A DNA stretch of 39,001 bases. Origin: an uncultured Octadecabacter sp. (GTDB lineage: Bacteria > Pseudomonadota > Alphaproteobacteria > Rhodobacterales > Rhodobacteraceae). The notes beneath the pieces were generated by a model, which searched no databases, was not told the DNA's origin, and was given only the letters and a program-made list of their open reading frames with translations. Position numbers and translations under genes: made by a program. Positions 1-8,624 of the stretch are shown piece after piece. How positions within the stretch are numbered: the stretch's first letter is position 1; every line of letters starts with the position of its first letter. Where the stretch lies: contig CALAGN010000012.1 of the NCBI GenBank assembly GCA_937891785.1, forward strand, positions 1 through 39,001. The letters run 5' to 3'.

Positions 1-81
1 TACATTATTTCTGAGAGCGTAACTTTGATCAGTGTCCGATGACTAGGCGAACGAGGAGTGGGCTGACCTAAGGTGCTAATT

Positions 82-261
82 TCAATACGGCTCAAATACT
101 ATTGGGAAACCTAGCAACACCCTGACTAAGAAGATCCCAAGCACCACGATAATGAAAAGTGTCCCGAAAATAAAAAACGCCCTAAACAACCTCATTTGAA
201 GTTTGAATCGTTGAGGGTCATATCCAATCAGGCGAAAGAAGAACGGTTTCAGCTTACTCAT
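82..261 (-). CDS. Small putative membrane protein (59 aa), unknown function
   Basis: I do not recognise this protein. Read on the minus strand from an ATG at 261 it gives 59 codons and a TGA. It begins MSKLKPFFFRLIGYDPQRFK, a basic, aromatic N-terminus. Residues 28-50 form one strongly hydrophobic stretch (FFIFGTLFIIVVLGIFLV) that should span the membrane, with a short C-terminal tail ending in FEPY. No clear Shine-Dalgarno precedes the ATG. The DNA here is visibly AT-richer than the genes that follow, which may mean acquired or poorly conserved sequence. The basic head followed by one helix is protein-like, but an ORF this short could be fortuitous. Confidence 0.4.
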   Translation of the reverse strand: MSKLKPFFFRLIGYDPQRFKLQMRLFRAFFIFGTLFIIVVLGIFLVRVLLGFPIVFEPY

Positions 262-421
262 TTTGGCTTAGCCTGAATCTGTGGTGTGACGTTCAATCCA
301 GCCTTGGCCGAGGCCCGTACGGGTCGTTTCAAATTGCTACTCACCATGCACCTCGCTTTCCTCTACCCTGCCAAGCGTTTGTGCGATTGACCAGCCTCGC
401 GCGCGAATCCATTGTGCACCC

Positions 422-3184
422 ATGACATTTGCATCCCGCATGACACGCGCGCCGCGCTCCTTTGATCCTGATCGCGGGGCGGACGGGCTTGCGCATTTGC
501 CAGATATCGACGCGGGCCTGCACGAATTGATCGCTGGTGCGGCGGGGTGCAGCCCCTATTTGCTAGACCTGATGCGCACCGATGGCGATTGGCTGACTGA
601 AAACATCGACAGCCCCGAAGTGGCCCGCGATGCCATTCTGGTCGACGTCGCCGCGATGCCGCTTGCCGACCTTAATCAGGGGTTACGCACCGCAAAACGC
701 CGCATGGCGCTGCTAGTGGCATTGGCTGATCTGGGCGGCGTCTGGCCGCTGGAAACTGTCACCAAAGCCATAACCGATCTGGCCGATGGCGCAGTTGATA
801 CCTGCATCCGCCGCCTTGTGGCCGCTGAAATTGCCCGCGGCAAGCTACCGAGGATGGATGAAACGGACGCACAAACTTCGGGCGGCATGGTCGCGCTTTC
901 AATGGGCAAGCAGGGCGCTTACGAGCTGAATTATTCGTCAGATATCGACTTGATTTGCTTGTTTGATGAGACGCGCTTTGCCCCTGATGACTACCACGAT
1001 GCCCGCGCAGCGTTCATCCGTGTGACCCGCAAAATGACGTCGATCCTGTCTGATCTTGGGGCGGGGGGATACGTCTTTCGCACCGATCTGCGCCTGCGCC
1101 CAGATGCCAGTGTGACGCCGGTGTGCCTGTCGATGGAAACCGCCGAACGTTATTACGAGAGCGTCGGGCGCACATGGGAACGTGCCGCCTATATTAAGGC
1201 ACGCGCCAGTGCCGGTGACATCAAAGCGGGCGAGGGGTTCTTGAGGACGCTGACGCCGTTCGTGTGGCGCAAACATCTGGATTTCGCTGCGATCCAAGAT
1301 GCCCATGACATGCGCCTGCGCATTCGCGATCACAAAGGGCTGGGTGGCAAGCTGTCGTTGCCCGGTCACAACATCAAGTTGGGGCGCGGCGGCATACGCG
1401 AGATCGAATTTTTCACCCAGACCCGCCAGTTGATTGCAGGCGGGCGTGATCCGTCGTTGCGCGCGCGTAGCACCTGTGACGGGCTTGACGCGCTGGTCGC
1501 GGCGAACTGGGTGCCTGATGACGGGGCGCAGACCCTTAAGACTCACTACCGCAGCCATCGCGAAGTAGAACATCGTTTACAGATGATCAACGATGCCCAG
1601 ACCCACGATCTGCCGTCAAGCGGCGAAGGGTTTGACCGTCTGGCGGCCTTTATGGGCGTGGCGCGCGCGGATCTGGAGCGTGATCTGCGTGATCGCCTCG
1701 AAGAGGTGCACAGCCTGACCGAAGGGTTTTTCGCACCTGATGCCGTTGCGGCCGCGCCGGTTGATAATTTCGGCAAGGATATCACCGCGCGATGGCTGAC
1801 CTATCCGGCGCTGCGGTCTGATCGCGCCGCGCAGATATTCCATCGCTTGCGCCCTGAAATCCTGTCCCGACTGCAAGATGCGGCCAAGCCGGACGAGGCG
1901 CTGCTGCAATTTGACGGTTTTCTTGCAGGGCTGCCTGCGGGTGTGCAGTTGTTTTCCCTATTCGAGTCAAACCCGCAACTGACCAAACTCATCGTTGATA
2001 TTGCCGCGACGGCACCTGCTCTGGCGCAATACCTGTCGCGTAATGCGGGCGTTTTCGATGCGGTGATTGGCGGTGGTTTTTTTGCGCCTTGGCCTGATCC
2101 CGACGACCTTCAGGCGAGTCTGATGGAAGCCTTGGACGGTGTTGCCGATTATGAAGGCCGTCTTGATATGGCGCGCCGCTGGAACAAGGAATGGAATTTC
2201 CGCGTCGGCGTGCATCACTTGCAGGGCTTGATCGACGGTGTAACAGCCGGGGAACAATACGCCCAACTTGCACAGGCGGTTGTGGTGGTGTTGTGGCCGC
2301 ATGTGACGGATCAGTTTGCCCTTAAACACGGGCCAGCGCCGGGGCGCGGCGCGGCGGTTCTTGCCATGGGGTCACTGGGGGCAGGCCGGTTGAACGCGAT
2401 GTCTGACCTTGATTTGATCGTGATCTACGACCCTCAGGGGGTGGACGACTCGCATGGCCCCAGGCCGCTACCGACGCGCACATATTTTGCTCGGTTGACG
2501 CAGGCGCTTGTCACAGCATTAAGTGCGCAAATGCCCGAAGGGCGCCTCTACGAGGTCGATATGCGGTTGCGCCCGTCCGGACGCGCGGGGCCCGTCGCCA
2601 CGGCGCTGACCGCCTTCGAGGCCTATCAACGTACCGAGGCCTGGACCTGGGAACACCTTGCGCTGACGCGCGCGCACAGCATCGCGGGTGATGAAGGTCT
2701 GCGCGCGGATATCGAAAGCACCCGCTGTGCGGTTTTGGCCGATAAGGCATCGGGTGAAAATGTGCTGCAAGACGTGTCCGAAATGCGAGACCGGATCGCC
2801 GCAGCCAAACCACCCCAAGGGCGGTGGGATGCCAAGATCGGCGCGGGCCGCTTGCAAGATATTGAACTGCTCGCACAGACCGCCTGTCTGCGGGCTGGCG
2901 GGTCGGCCACGACATTTGATGGGCATATTCGCTCCGGTGTCGTCTCTGGCTGGTTAAGCGACGCGGATGGTGCTGCATTGACAACGGCTTACGGGCTTTT
3001 CTGGCGCTTACAGGTGGCGGCGCGACTGTTGACAGGTGGCGCGCTTGATCCCGCGGAACTGGGCGAGGGCGGGGTGCGTTTTATCTTGCGCGAGACCGAT
3101 ATGGAAACGACTGATGCATTGGCCGCAGCGATGGCCGAGGCTGCTAACACGGCAGGCACGATCATCGCGCGACTGTTGGGATAA
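422..3184 (+). CDS. glnE: Bifunctional glutamine synthetase adenylyltransferase/deadenylase
   Basis: GlnE attaches AMP to, and removes it from, a tyrosine of glutamine synthetase in response to PII protein and glutamine, so it sets ammonium assimilation in the cytoplasm. The 920 residues fit the family length (E. coli about 946). Two nucleotidyltransferase domains are visible. The N-terminal adenylyl-removing half has SMGKQGAYELNYSSDIDL at about 160-178. The C-terminal adenylylating half has GSLGAGRLNAMSDLDLIVIYD-type sequence at about 650-670. Both keep the paired Asp residues that bind metal, and R-x-D-x-R-L-R-P motifs follow each. The ATG at 422 lacks a good ribosome binding site but gives the expected N-terminus (TR-x-P-x-x-FDPDRGAD). 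A small unknown gene follows after 7 bases and is probably co-transcribed. Confidence 0.95.
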   Translation: MTFASRMTRAPRSFDPDRGADGLAHLPDIDAGLHELIAGAAGCSPYLLDLMRTDGDWLTENIDSPEVARDAILVDVAAMPLADLNQGLRTAKRRMALLVALADLGGVWPLETVTKAITDLADGAVDTCIRRLVAAEIARGKLPRMDETDAQTSGGMVALSMGKQGAYELNYSSDIDLICLFDETRFAPDDYHDARAAFIRVTRKMTSILSDLGAGGYVFRTDLRLRPDASVTPVCLSMETAERYYESVGRTWERAAYIKARASAGDIKAGEGFLRTLTPFVWRKHLDFAAIQDAHDMRLRIRDHKGLGGKLSLPGHNIKLGRGGIREIEFFTQTRQLIAGGRDPSLRARSTCDGLDALVAANWVPDDGAQTLKTHYRSHREVEHRLQMINDAQTHDLPSSGEGFDRLAAFMGVARADLERDLRDRLEEVHSLTEGFFAPDAVAAAPVDNFGKDITARWLTYPALRSDRAAQIFHRLRPEILSRLQDAAKPDEALLQFDGFLAGLPAGVQLFSLFESNPQLTKLIVDIAATAPALAQYLSRNAGVFDAVIGGGFFAPWPDPDDLQASLMEALDGVADYEGRLDMARRWNKEWNFRVGVHHLQGLIDGVTAGEQYAQLAQAVVVVLWPHVTDQFALKHGPAPGRGAAVLAMGSLGAGRLNAMSDLDLIVIYDPQGVDDSHGPRPLPTRTYFARLTQALVTALSAQMPEGRLYEVDMRLRPSGRAGPVATALTAFEAYQRTEAWTWEHLALTRAHSIAGDEGLRADIESTRCAVLADKASGENVLQDVSEMRDRIAAAKPPQGRWDAKIGAGRLQDIELLAQTACLRAGGSATTFDGHIRSGVVSGWLSDADGAALTTAYGLFWRLQVAARLLTGGALDPAELGEGGVRFILRETDMETTDALAAAMAEAANTAGTIIARLLG

Positions 3185-3191
3185 AAGGGTG

Positions 3192-3461
3192 ATGATGATG
3201 GCGCGTGACCCATTGGACGCTAAGGGATTGATCCGCGAGGCATACCGCATCGAAGGTATTTCTGCGCCCGAGTGCCGCTCGATCTTTTTGGATTGGGCGC
3301 TAAGCTATGCGGACGATCCCAAGGACGGGATCGTCGCACTATTGGCCCGATATGCGGATGAACCGGCAGATCACCCGATGACGCAAACGCTGAAAGCGGG
3401 ACTTGAGGCCAGTGATCCGCCCAAACGTCGCGGCGGGCGTCGCGCAAGGGTGCCTTATTAA
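3192..3461 (+). CDS. Conserved-looking small protein (89 aa), unknown function
   Basis: I do not recognise the family. Three consecutive ATG codons (3192, 3195, 3198) follow a purine-rich AAAAGGG sequence. I take the first, and the true start could be any of them. The frame stays open upstream into glnE but encodes nothing sensible there. The protein is acidic in the middle (ADDPKDG) and has a basic tail (PPKRRGGRRARVPY). It has no signal peptide or membrane helix, so it should be cytosolic. It starts 7 bases after the glnE stop, suggesting one transcript. Its TAA overlaps the TAA of the convergent eda gene by three bases (3459-3460 shared on opposite strands). Confidence 0.7.
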   Translation: MMMARDPLDAKGLIREAYRIEGISAPECRSIFLDWALSYADDPKDGIVALLARYADEPADHPMTQTLKAGLEASDPPKRRGGRRARVPY

Positions 3462-4099
3462 CGCGGCAATGCCGCCGCTTCGACAGCCAACGCGGTGATG
3501 CCTGCCCAATCACGCGCGGCGACCAGATCGGCAGGTGCGACCCATGATCCACCGACGCAAAGCGTGTTGGTCAGCGACAGGTAGGCATTGGCGTTCTTTA
3601 GGCTGACGCCGCCCGTGGGGCAGAATTTCACCTGCGGGATTGGCGCACCGATCGCCTTGAGGGCAGGGGCACCTCCATTTGCTTCGGCGGGAAAGAATTT
3701 TTGCACGGTGTAGCCGCGCTCGAGCAGGCGCATAGCTTCGGTTGCGGTGGCAGCACCGGGCAAAAGTGGTAGATCATTCGCTTCGCAGGCATCAAGCAGG
3801 CGGTCTGTGGCACCTGGTGCCACGCCGAATGTGGCACCTGCGGCCTTGGCCGCTTCGACGTCGGCAGGGGTCAGCAATGTGCCCGCGCCAACTACGCCAC
3901 CGGCAATCCTTGCCATTTCGCGGATCACGTCTAATGCGGCGGGCGTGCGGAGCGTGACCTCAAGGGCGGGCAATCCGCCTGCGATCAAAGCGCGCGCCAG
4001 ATCAGCGGCAATATCGGCATCATCAACCACCAGCACAGGGATCACCGGCGCGAGATTACAGGTTTGTAGGGTCAGTTCAGAAGCGTGTTGCGGGGTCAT
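3458..4099 (-). CDS. eda: KDPG/KHG aldolase (2-dehydro-3-deoxy-6-phosphogluconate aldolase)
   Basis: This class I aldolase splits 2-keto-3-deoxy-6-phosphogluconate into pyruvate and glyceraldehyde 3-phosphate, the last step of the Entner-Doudoroff pathway. Many homologues also act on 4-hydroxy-2-oxoglutarate. The 213 residues match the family. The Schiff-base lysine is K134 in the motif VQKFFPAE, the acid/base glutamate is E47 in ALEVTLRTP, and the GAGT phosphate loop lies at 71-74. The start at 4099 is preceded by AGGA at suitable spacing. It lies 69 bases downstream of edd on the same strand, so the two pathway enzymes are almost certainly one operon. Confidence 0.95.
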   Translation of the reverse strand: MTPQHASELTLQTCNLAPVIPVLVVDDADIAADLARALIAGGLPALEVTLRTPAALDVIREMARIAGGVVGAGTLLTPADVEAAKAAGATFGVAPGATDRLLDACEANDLPLLPGAATATEAMRLLERGYTVQKFFPAEANGGAPALKAIGAPIPQVKFCPTGGVSLKNANAYLSLTNTLCVGGSWVAPADLVAARDWAGITALAVEAAALPR

Positions 4100-4168
4100 C
4101 GGTTTGGTCCTGATGTTGCGCGTTTGGCGGGTCTTGGCCTCCGGCGGAAGTTATTTTCATAGAAAAAG

Positions 4169-5971
4169 CTAGATTACACAGCCTGCGCCATCGGCCGAGA
4201 GGCCAACGTTTTTGCGAAACATTTCAAACAATTCACGGCCCACACCGTTACCGTTGCCTGTCAGGTCGGCAGCAGTGGGCGTGCGGTTAGTAAGGTCTGC
4301 AAGCGTTTCGAGCGTGCCTTTGGTCGCATCAAGGCGGATCAGATCGCCATCGCGTAGCAGCGAGAGCGGGCCACCGTCGGCGGCTTCGGGGCAGACGTGG
4401 ATCGCCGCAGGCACCTTGCCGGATGCACCGGACATGCGCCCGTCGGTTACCAGCGCCACCTTGAGCCCGCGATCTTGCATCACGGCCAGCATAGGTGTCA
4501 GGCTGTGCAGTTCGGGCATTCCGTTGGATTTCGGCCCCTGAAAACGCACAACAATGATCGTGTCCTGGGTGAATTCACCGGCTCTGAACGCCTCTTTGGC
4601 GGCTTCTTGGGTGTGGAAAATGCGCGCTTTTGCCTCAACGATGTGGCGTTCGGGTGCAACGGCACTGACTTTGATCACGCCACGACCAAGGTTACCCGAG
4701 AGCTGCACAAGACCACCCATAGGCTGGAACGGATCACTGACGGGGCGCAGAATCTTGTTGTTCAGGGTGCCGCTTGTGCCAGCGCGATAGATGACTTTGC
4801 CGTCTTTCAGCACAGGTTCTTGGGTGTAAAGCGATAACCCGTCGCCCGCCACCGTGCGTACATCATCGTGCAGCAGGCCCGCATTTAGTAGTTCACCAAT
4901 CATATAGGCCAGCCCGCCAGCCGCGTGGAAATGGTTCACGTCGGCCAACCCGTTTGGATAGACTTTGGCCATCAGCGGCGTCACCGCCGATAGATCGGCA
5001 AAGTCTTGTAGATCAAGGATCACACCAGCCGCTTTGGCCATCGCGGGCAGGTGCAGCACCAGATTGGTCGACCCACCCGTGGCCATCAGCCCGACAATGC
5101 CGTTTACAAATGTTTTTTCGCCGAGGATTTTGCTGACAGGGGTGTAATTGTCGCCCAATGCTGTGATTTCCAGAGCACGGACCGCGGCGGCGCGGGTCAA
5201 AGCCTCGCGCATGTCGGTGCCCGGATTGACAAAGGACGCGCCGGGCAGGTGCAGTCCCATGAACTCCATCAGCATCTGGTTGGAATTGGCAGTGCCGTAA
5301 AATGTGCAGGTCCCCGGCCCGTGATAGCTCGCCATTTCGGCTTTCATCAGGTCTTCGCGGCCCACTTCGCCGGTGGCGAATTGTTGCCGCACTTTGGCTT
5401 TTTCATCGTTGGGCAAGCCGCTGACCATCGGTCCGGCGGGCATGAACACCGACGGGATATAGCCGAACGTCGCGGCGGCAATCACCAACCCGGGCACGAT
5501 CTTGTCGCAGACCCCAAGGTAGGCGGCGGCGTCAAACACGTTGTGGGACAAGCCAACGGCCGCAGCCAGTGCAATCACGTCACGTGAAAACAGCGACAGC
5601 TCCATGCCGGTCTGACCTTGCGTGACACCATCACACATGGCAGGCACACCGCCTGCGACTTGGGCCGTGGCCCCAGCGGCGCGGGCTGCGTCGCGAATGA
5701 TGTCGGGGTATTTTTCGAATGGCTGATGGGCGGACAGCATGTCGTTATAGGCGGTGATGATCCCAAGGTTGGGCGCGCTATCACCCACCAGTGTGTCTTT
5801 GTCTTTCCCCATAGCGGCATAGGCGTGTGCCTGATTGCCACAGGTCATATGCGAGCGGCGCGGCCCTTCGGCAGCGGCTGCCGCCATGCGATCAAGGTAT
5901 GTGGCGCGCGGCCCTGCGCTGCGCGCGATGATGCGGTCGGTGACGGCTTTGACAGCTGGATGAATGGCCAT
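4169..5971 (-). CDS. edd: 6-phosphogluconate dehydratase
   Basis: Edd dehydrates 6-phosphogluconate to 2-keto-3-deoxy-6-phosphogluconate, the committing step of the Entner-Doudoroff pathway. It is a 4Fe-4S enzyme of the IlvD/Edd family. The 600 residues match E. coli Edd (603). Iron-sulphur cysteines can be placed at C113 (VPAMCDGVTQG) and C155 (LGVCDKIVPG), with another conserved cysteine at C44 (MTCGNQAHA). The C-terminal motif VTDGRMSGASGKVPAAIH is intact. The start at 5971 has a modest GAAAGATC upstream. eda follows on the same strand. A perfect 12-base palindrome 58 bases upstream suggests control by a LacI-type sugar-responsive repressor. Confidence 0.96.
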   Translation of the reverse strand: MAIHPAVKAVTDRIIARSAGPRATYLDRMAAAAAEGPRRSHMTCGNQAHAYAAMGKDKDTLVGDSAPNLGIITAYNDMLSAHQPFEKYPDIIRDAARAAGATAQVAGGVPAMCDGVTQGQTGMELSLFSRDVIALAAAVGLSHNVFDAAAYLGVCDKIVPGLVIAAATFGYIPSVFMPAGPMVSGLPNDEKAKVRQQFATGEVGREDLMKAEMASYHGPGTCTFYGTANSNQMLMEFMGLHLPGASFVNPGTDMREALTRAAAVRALEITALGDNYTPVSKILGEKTFVNGIVGLMATGGSTNLVLHLPAMAKAAGVILDLQDFADLSAVTPLMAKVYPNGLADVNHFHAAGGLAYMIGELLNAGLLHDDVRTVAGDGLSLYTQEPVLKDGKVIYRAGTSGTLNNKILRPVSDPFQPMGGLVQLSGNLGRGVIKVSAVAPERHIVEAKARIFHTQEAAKEAFRAGEFTQDTIIVVRFQGPKSNGMPELHSLTPMLAVMQDRGLKVALVTDGRMSGASGKVPAAIHVCPEAADGGPLSLLRDGDLIRLDATKGTLETLADLTNRTPTAADLTGNGNGVGRELFEMFRKNVGLSADGAGCVI

Positions 5972-6028
5972 GGTGATCTTTCTGTGGTCGCGAAGGATTT
6001 GTATGTTGTGATGCCCTTAGCATGAAAA

Positions 6029-6040
6029 GTTAGCGCTAAC
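6029..6040. promoter_or_regulatory. Perfect palindrome, candidate LacI-family operator for edd-eda
   Basis: GTTAGCGCTAAC is a perfect 12-base palindrome with a central CG step, the form recognised by LacI/GalR-type repressors. It lies 58 bases upstream of the edd start, in the gap between edd and the divergent lipoprotein gene. LacI-type regulators control Entner-Doudoroff genes in several alphaproteobacteria, but no regulator gene lies in this window. The palindrome is seen directly; its function is inferred. Confidence 0.6.
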
Positions 6041-6206
6041 AATGTGCGTTTTTCTCGGTTGCTGGTTGAGGATTACATAACAAAGCCCTGCCAAAACCCT
6101 GAAAGCGTCGCGGTTGTGTCCCATTCTTGCCGGATTCTAAGACGAGGTTAACGGCAATCTATTGAGTACAAACCGCACTAGGGCTCGATGCCCGGAGGTA
6201 AACAAA

Positions 6207-6833
6207 ATGAAAATGTTCAAGCTGATGATTTTTGGCGCACTGGCACTTGGTGTTGCAGGATGCGCGGATATGGAAACGGTATCGCGGAATGCGCCGCTTG
6301 ATACGCCGCAACTTTCCAGCGTGATGGTGCAGGAGCAACGCCGCTATTCCGTGCAGGAAGTGCGCTTCTTGGTTCCCACCGACATGCGTATTTCGGAGGC
6401 AAACAGCTTTTATCCAATCGCCGACATCGTGTGGCGGGGTGACCCATTTGGCAATCGACGCGAACAGATCGCTGCGATCTTCCATAGCTCGATTGCCGCG
6501 GCCTCTGCTGATCTGACTGGCGATACTGCCGTGATCGTAGAGGTTACGCTGCGCCGGTTTCATTCTCTGACCGAACGCACACGCTATTCTGTGGGCGCGA
6601 CGCATTCTATTAAATTCGACTTCGCGATCCTTGACGCAGAAACGGGTGCGATGATCGAAGGCCCACAAGAAGTGCACACCGATCTGGCTGCATTGGGCGG
6701 CCGCGCTGCGGTTCACGCTGACCAGACGGGCCAAAGCCAGAAGGTACGCATCACGGCACATCTGACGCAGGTATTCACTGATCTGTTGTCGGGCCCCGTG
6801 GGGGAGTTCCCCGAGGAAGCTGGCAACAGTTAA
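6207..6833 (+). CDS. Outer-membrane-type lipoprotein (208 aa), unknown function
   Basis: The precursor begins MKMFKLMIFGALALGVAGCA, a short signal peptide with a lipobox VAGC, so it should be cleaved and lipidated at C19 and held in the envelope. The rest has mixed alpha/beta character with no repeated motif and no enzyme signature I recognise. The start at 6207 is chosen because GGAGG lies 8 bases upstream and the signal peptide begins there; an in-frame ATG-less extension to 6162 adds nothing sensible. It is transcribed divergently from edd. The rRNA methyltransferase gene begins 41 bases after its stop, so the two may share a transcript without an obvious functional link. Confidence 0.8.
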   Translation: MKMFKLMIFGALALGVAGCADMETVSRNAPLDTPQLSSVMVQEQRRYSVQEVRFLVPTDMRISEANSFYPIADIVWRGDPFGNRREQIAAIFHSSIAAASADLTGDTAVIVEVTLRRFHSLTERTRYSVGATHSIKFDFAILDAETGAMIEGPQEVHTDLAALGGRAAVHADQTGQSQKVRITAHLTQVFTDLLSGPVGEFPEEAGNS

Positions 6834-6874
6834 GCCCTCTTTCATAGATCAAACGAACAGGGTAGGAGGGCTGC

Positions 6875-8071
6875 ATGACACATCCCTCCTTTCCGCCTGT
6901 CCGCCTCCTTGCCAAAGCCAACGCACGCGCTGTGCGTCATGGCTTTCCTTGGGTTTATGCAAACGAAGTCGTGCTTGATCGCCGCACCAAAGGCATGGAT
7001 GGCGGGACCGTCACCGTGCTGGAAGATGCCGAGCGGCGCCCCATGGGCGTTGTCGCGGTCAATCCCGCATCGCGGATTATCTTTCGCATGCTCGATCAAA
7101 ACCCCGAAGCGGTGATTGATCAGGCGTGGTTCGAAGAGAAATTGACGCGCGCTTTAGCCCATCGCGAACGTCTGTATGACGCGCCGTTCTATCGCCTTGT
7201 TCATGCGGAATCAGACGGGTTGCCCGGCGTTGTGATTGACCGCTTTGGTGACACGGCCGTGGTGCAGCCCAATGCGGCATGGGCCGAAGTGCTGATTGGA
7301 CCGCTGGCCGCCGCATTAGCGAAAGTCACGGGTGTGACGACAATTATCAAGAACGGCACCGGCCGCGCGCGCTCTCTTGAAGGGCTGACCGAGGAAACAA
7401 CCGTGTTGCTGGGCAGTGCCCCGACTGCGGCGATCCCTGTGCCGATGAATGGCGCTACTTATATGGCCGACGTCATGGGCGGGCAGAAAACAGGACTGTT
7501 CTTTGATCAACGCCCCAACCATGCTTTTGTGGCGTCTTTGTCGCGCGGTTCGCGGGTGCTGGATATGTTTTCTCATGTGGGCGGCTTTTCGCTGGCGGCT
7601 TTGGCGAATGGTGCTGCGTCTGCGCTGGCCGTTGACGGGTCCGCGCCTGCGTTGGAATTGGCACAGGCTGGTGCCGTCGCATCCGGGGTGGCTGACAAAT
7701 TTGAAACGCGCCAAGGCGATGCCTTTGATGTGCTGACCCAATTGGGCGAAGAGGGCGCGCAGTTTGACATTGTCATCTGTGATCCGCCTGCTTTTGCGCC
7801 CTCGAAAAATTCGCTCGAAGCCGGATTGCGCGCTTATGAACGTGTGGCCCGTTTGGCGGCACCCTTGGTGTCTGACGGCGGCTATCTGATGTTGTGCTCG
7901 TGTTCGCACGCCGCGGATCTGAACAAATTCCGTAATTCATCCGCGCGCGGGATTGGCCGTGGTGGTCGCCGCGGGCAGATCATCCACACGGGCTCGGCTG
8001 GGCCTGATCATCCGCTGGTGCCGCAACTGGCCGAAAGTGGCTACCTCAAGGCGTTGACATTCAGATTATGA
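6875..8071 (+). CDS. rlmI: RlmI-like 23S rRNA (cytosine-C5) methyltransferase
   Basis: The 398 residues match the RlmI/RlmK class I SAM-dependent methyltransferases, which in E. coli methylate C1962 of 23S rRNA. An N-terminal PUA-type RNA-binding part (about 1-80, including HGFPWVYANEV) is followed by a Rossmann domain. The SAM loop is LDMFSHVGGFSLAALANGA (about 229-247). The catalytic region carries CDPPAFAPSK and LCSCSHA, the second holding the nucleophilic cysteine. The C-terminus (GPDHPLVPQLAESGYLKA) is typical. TAGGAGG lies just before the ATG. The symbol is by similarity; the exact target base is not provable here. The PIN-domain gene starts 10 bases after the stop, so the two are probably coupled. 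Confidence 0.88.
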   Translation: MTHPSFPPVRLLAKANARAVRHGFPWVYANEVVLDRRTKGMDGGTVTVLEDAERRPMGVVAVNPASRIIFRMLDQNPEAVIDQAWFEEKLTRALAHRERLYDAPFYRLVHAESDGLPGVVIDRFGDTAVVQPNAAWAEVLIGPLAAALAKVTGVTTIIKNGTGRARSLEGLTEETTVLLGSAPTAAIPVPMNGATYMADVMGGQKTGLFFDQRPNHAFVASLSRGSRVLDMFSHVGGFSLAALANGAASALAVDGSAPALELAQAGAVASGVADKFETRQGDAFDVLTQLGEEGAQFDIVICDPPAFAPSKNSLEAGLRAYERVARLAAPLVSDGGYLMLCSCSHAADLNKFRNSSARGIGRGGRRGQIIHTGSAGPDHPLVPQLAESGYLKALTFRL

Positions 8072-8081
8072 GGGGTCGCCT

Positions 8082-8624
8082 GTGAGGGTGATGATCGACG
8101 CATGCGTGCTCTATCCGACGGTCATGCGCGAGGTAATCTTGGGCGTGGCGGCAACGGGGCTGTTTCAAGCCCGCTGGTCGGACCGCATTTTGGAAGAATG
8201 GGCCCGTGCTGCGCGCAAGATTGGCCCCAATGGCGAAACCATTGCGCGCGGTGAAATATCGTTGATTTCCAGTCGCTTCAAAGATGCAGTTGTTCCAAAG
8301 CACCGGGGACTGGAGGGACGTTTGTGGCTGCCTGACGGGTCGGATATTCATGTTTTGGCGGCGGCGATCAACGGGTCTTGTGATAGCATTCTGACCATGA
8401 ACGCCAAAGATTTCCCGCGAAATATACTTGAAGAAGAAGGTCTAACCCGCTGTGACCCTGACGGTTTCCTGCGTGATTTTCTGGAAGATCGTCCCGATCT
8501 AGTCACACCTGTTGCTGACACTGTGCTGGTCGAGGCGCGGCGCCTATCGGGCGCTGACTGGACCATGCGTGCCTTGATGAAAAAAGCGCGCTTGCCGCGT
8601 TTTGGCAAGGCACTTACGGCTTAA
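8082..8624 (+). CDS. PIN-domain protein, putative ribonuclease
   Basis: PIN domains are metal-dependent RNases using a cluster of acidic residues. Here the first is D6 (MIDACVLYP), then D89 or so (GSDIHVLAAAI) and a third in LTMNAKDFP, the usual order. The 180 residues include a C-terminal extension beyond the core fold. I prefer the GTG at 8082 because GAGGGG lies 7-12 bases upstream; an ATG at 8091 is possible. No antitoxin-like gene sits next to it, so it is not an obvious VapC toxin. Its position directly after an rRNA methyltransferase suggests a role in RNA metabolism. The last 11 bases overlap the convergent M48 gene. Confidence 0.8.
   Translation: MRVMIDACVLYPTVMREVILGVAATGLFQARWSDRILEEWARAARKIGPNGETIARGEISLISSRFKDAVVPKHRGLEGRLWLPDGSDIHVLAAAINGSCDSILTMNAKDFPRNILEEEGLTRCDPDGFLRDFLEDRPDLVTPVADTVLVEARRLSGADWTMRALMKKARLPRFGKALTA

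Noticed and set aside
3036-3191. Upstream extension of the 89-residue gene into glnE
   Set aside because: The extra residues lie inside glnE, are Trp/Arg-rich and unlike a protein start; ATG at 3192 has a purine-rich leader.
8082-8624. VapC-type toxin
   Set aside because: The PIN domain is present, but no small antitoxin gene precedes it and the protein is longer than VapC.
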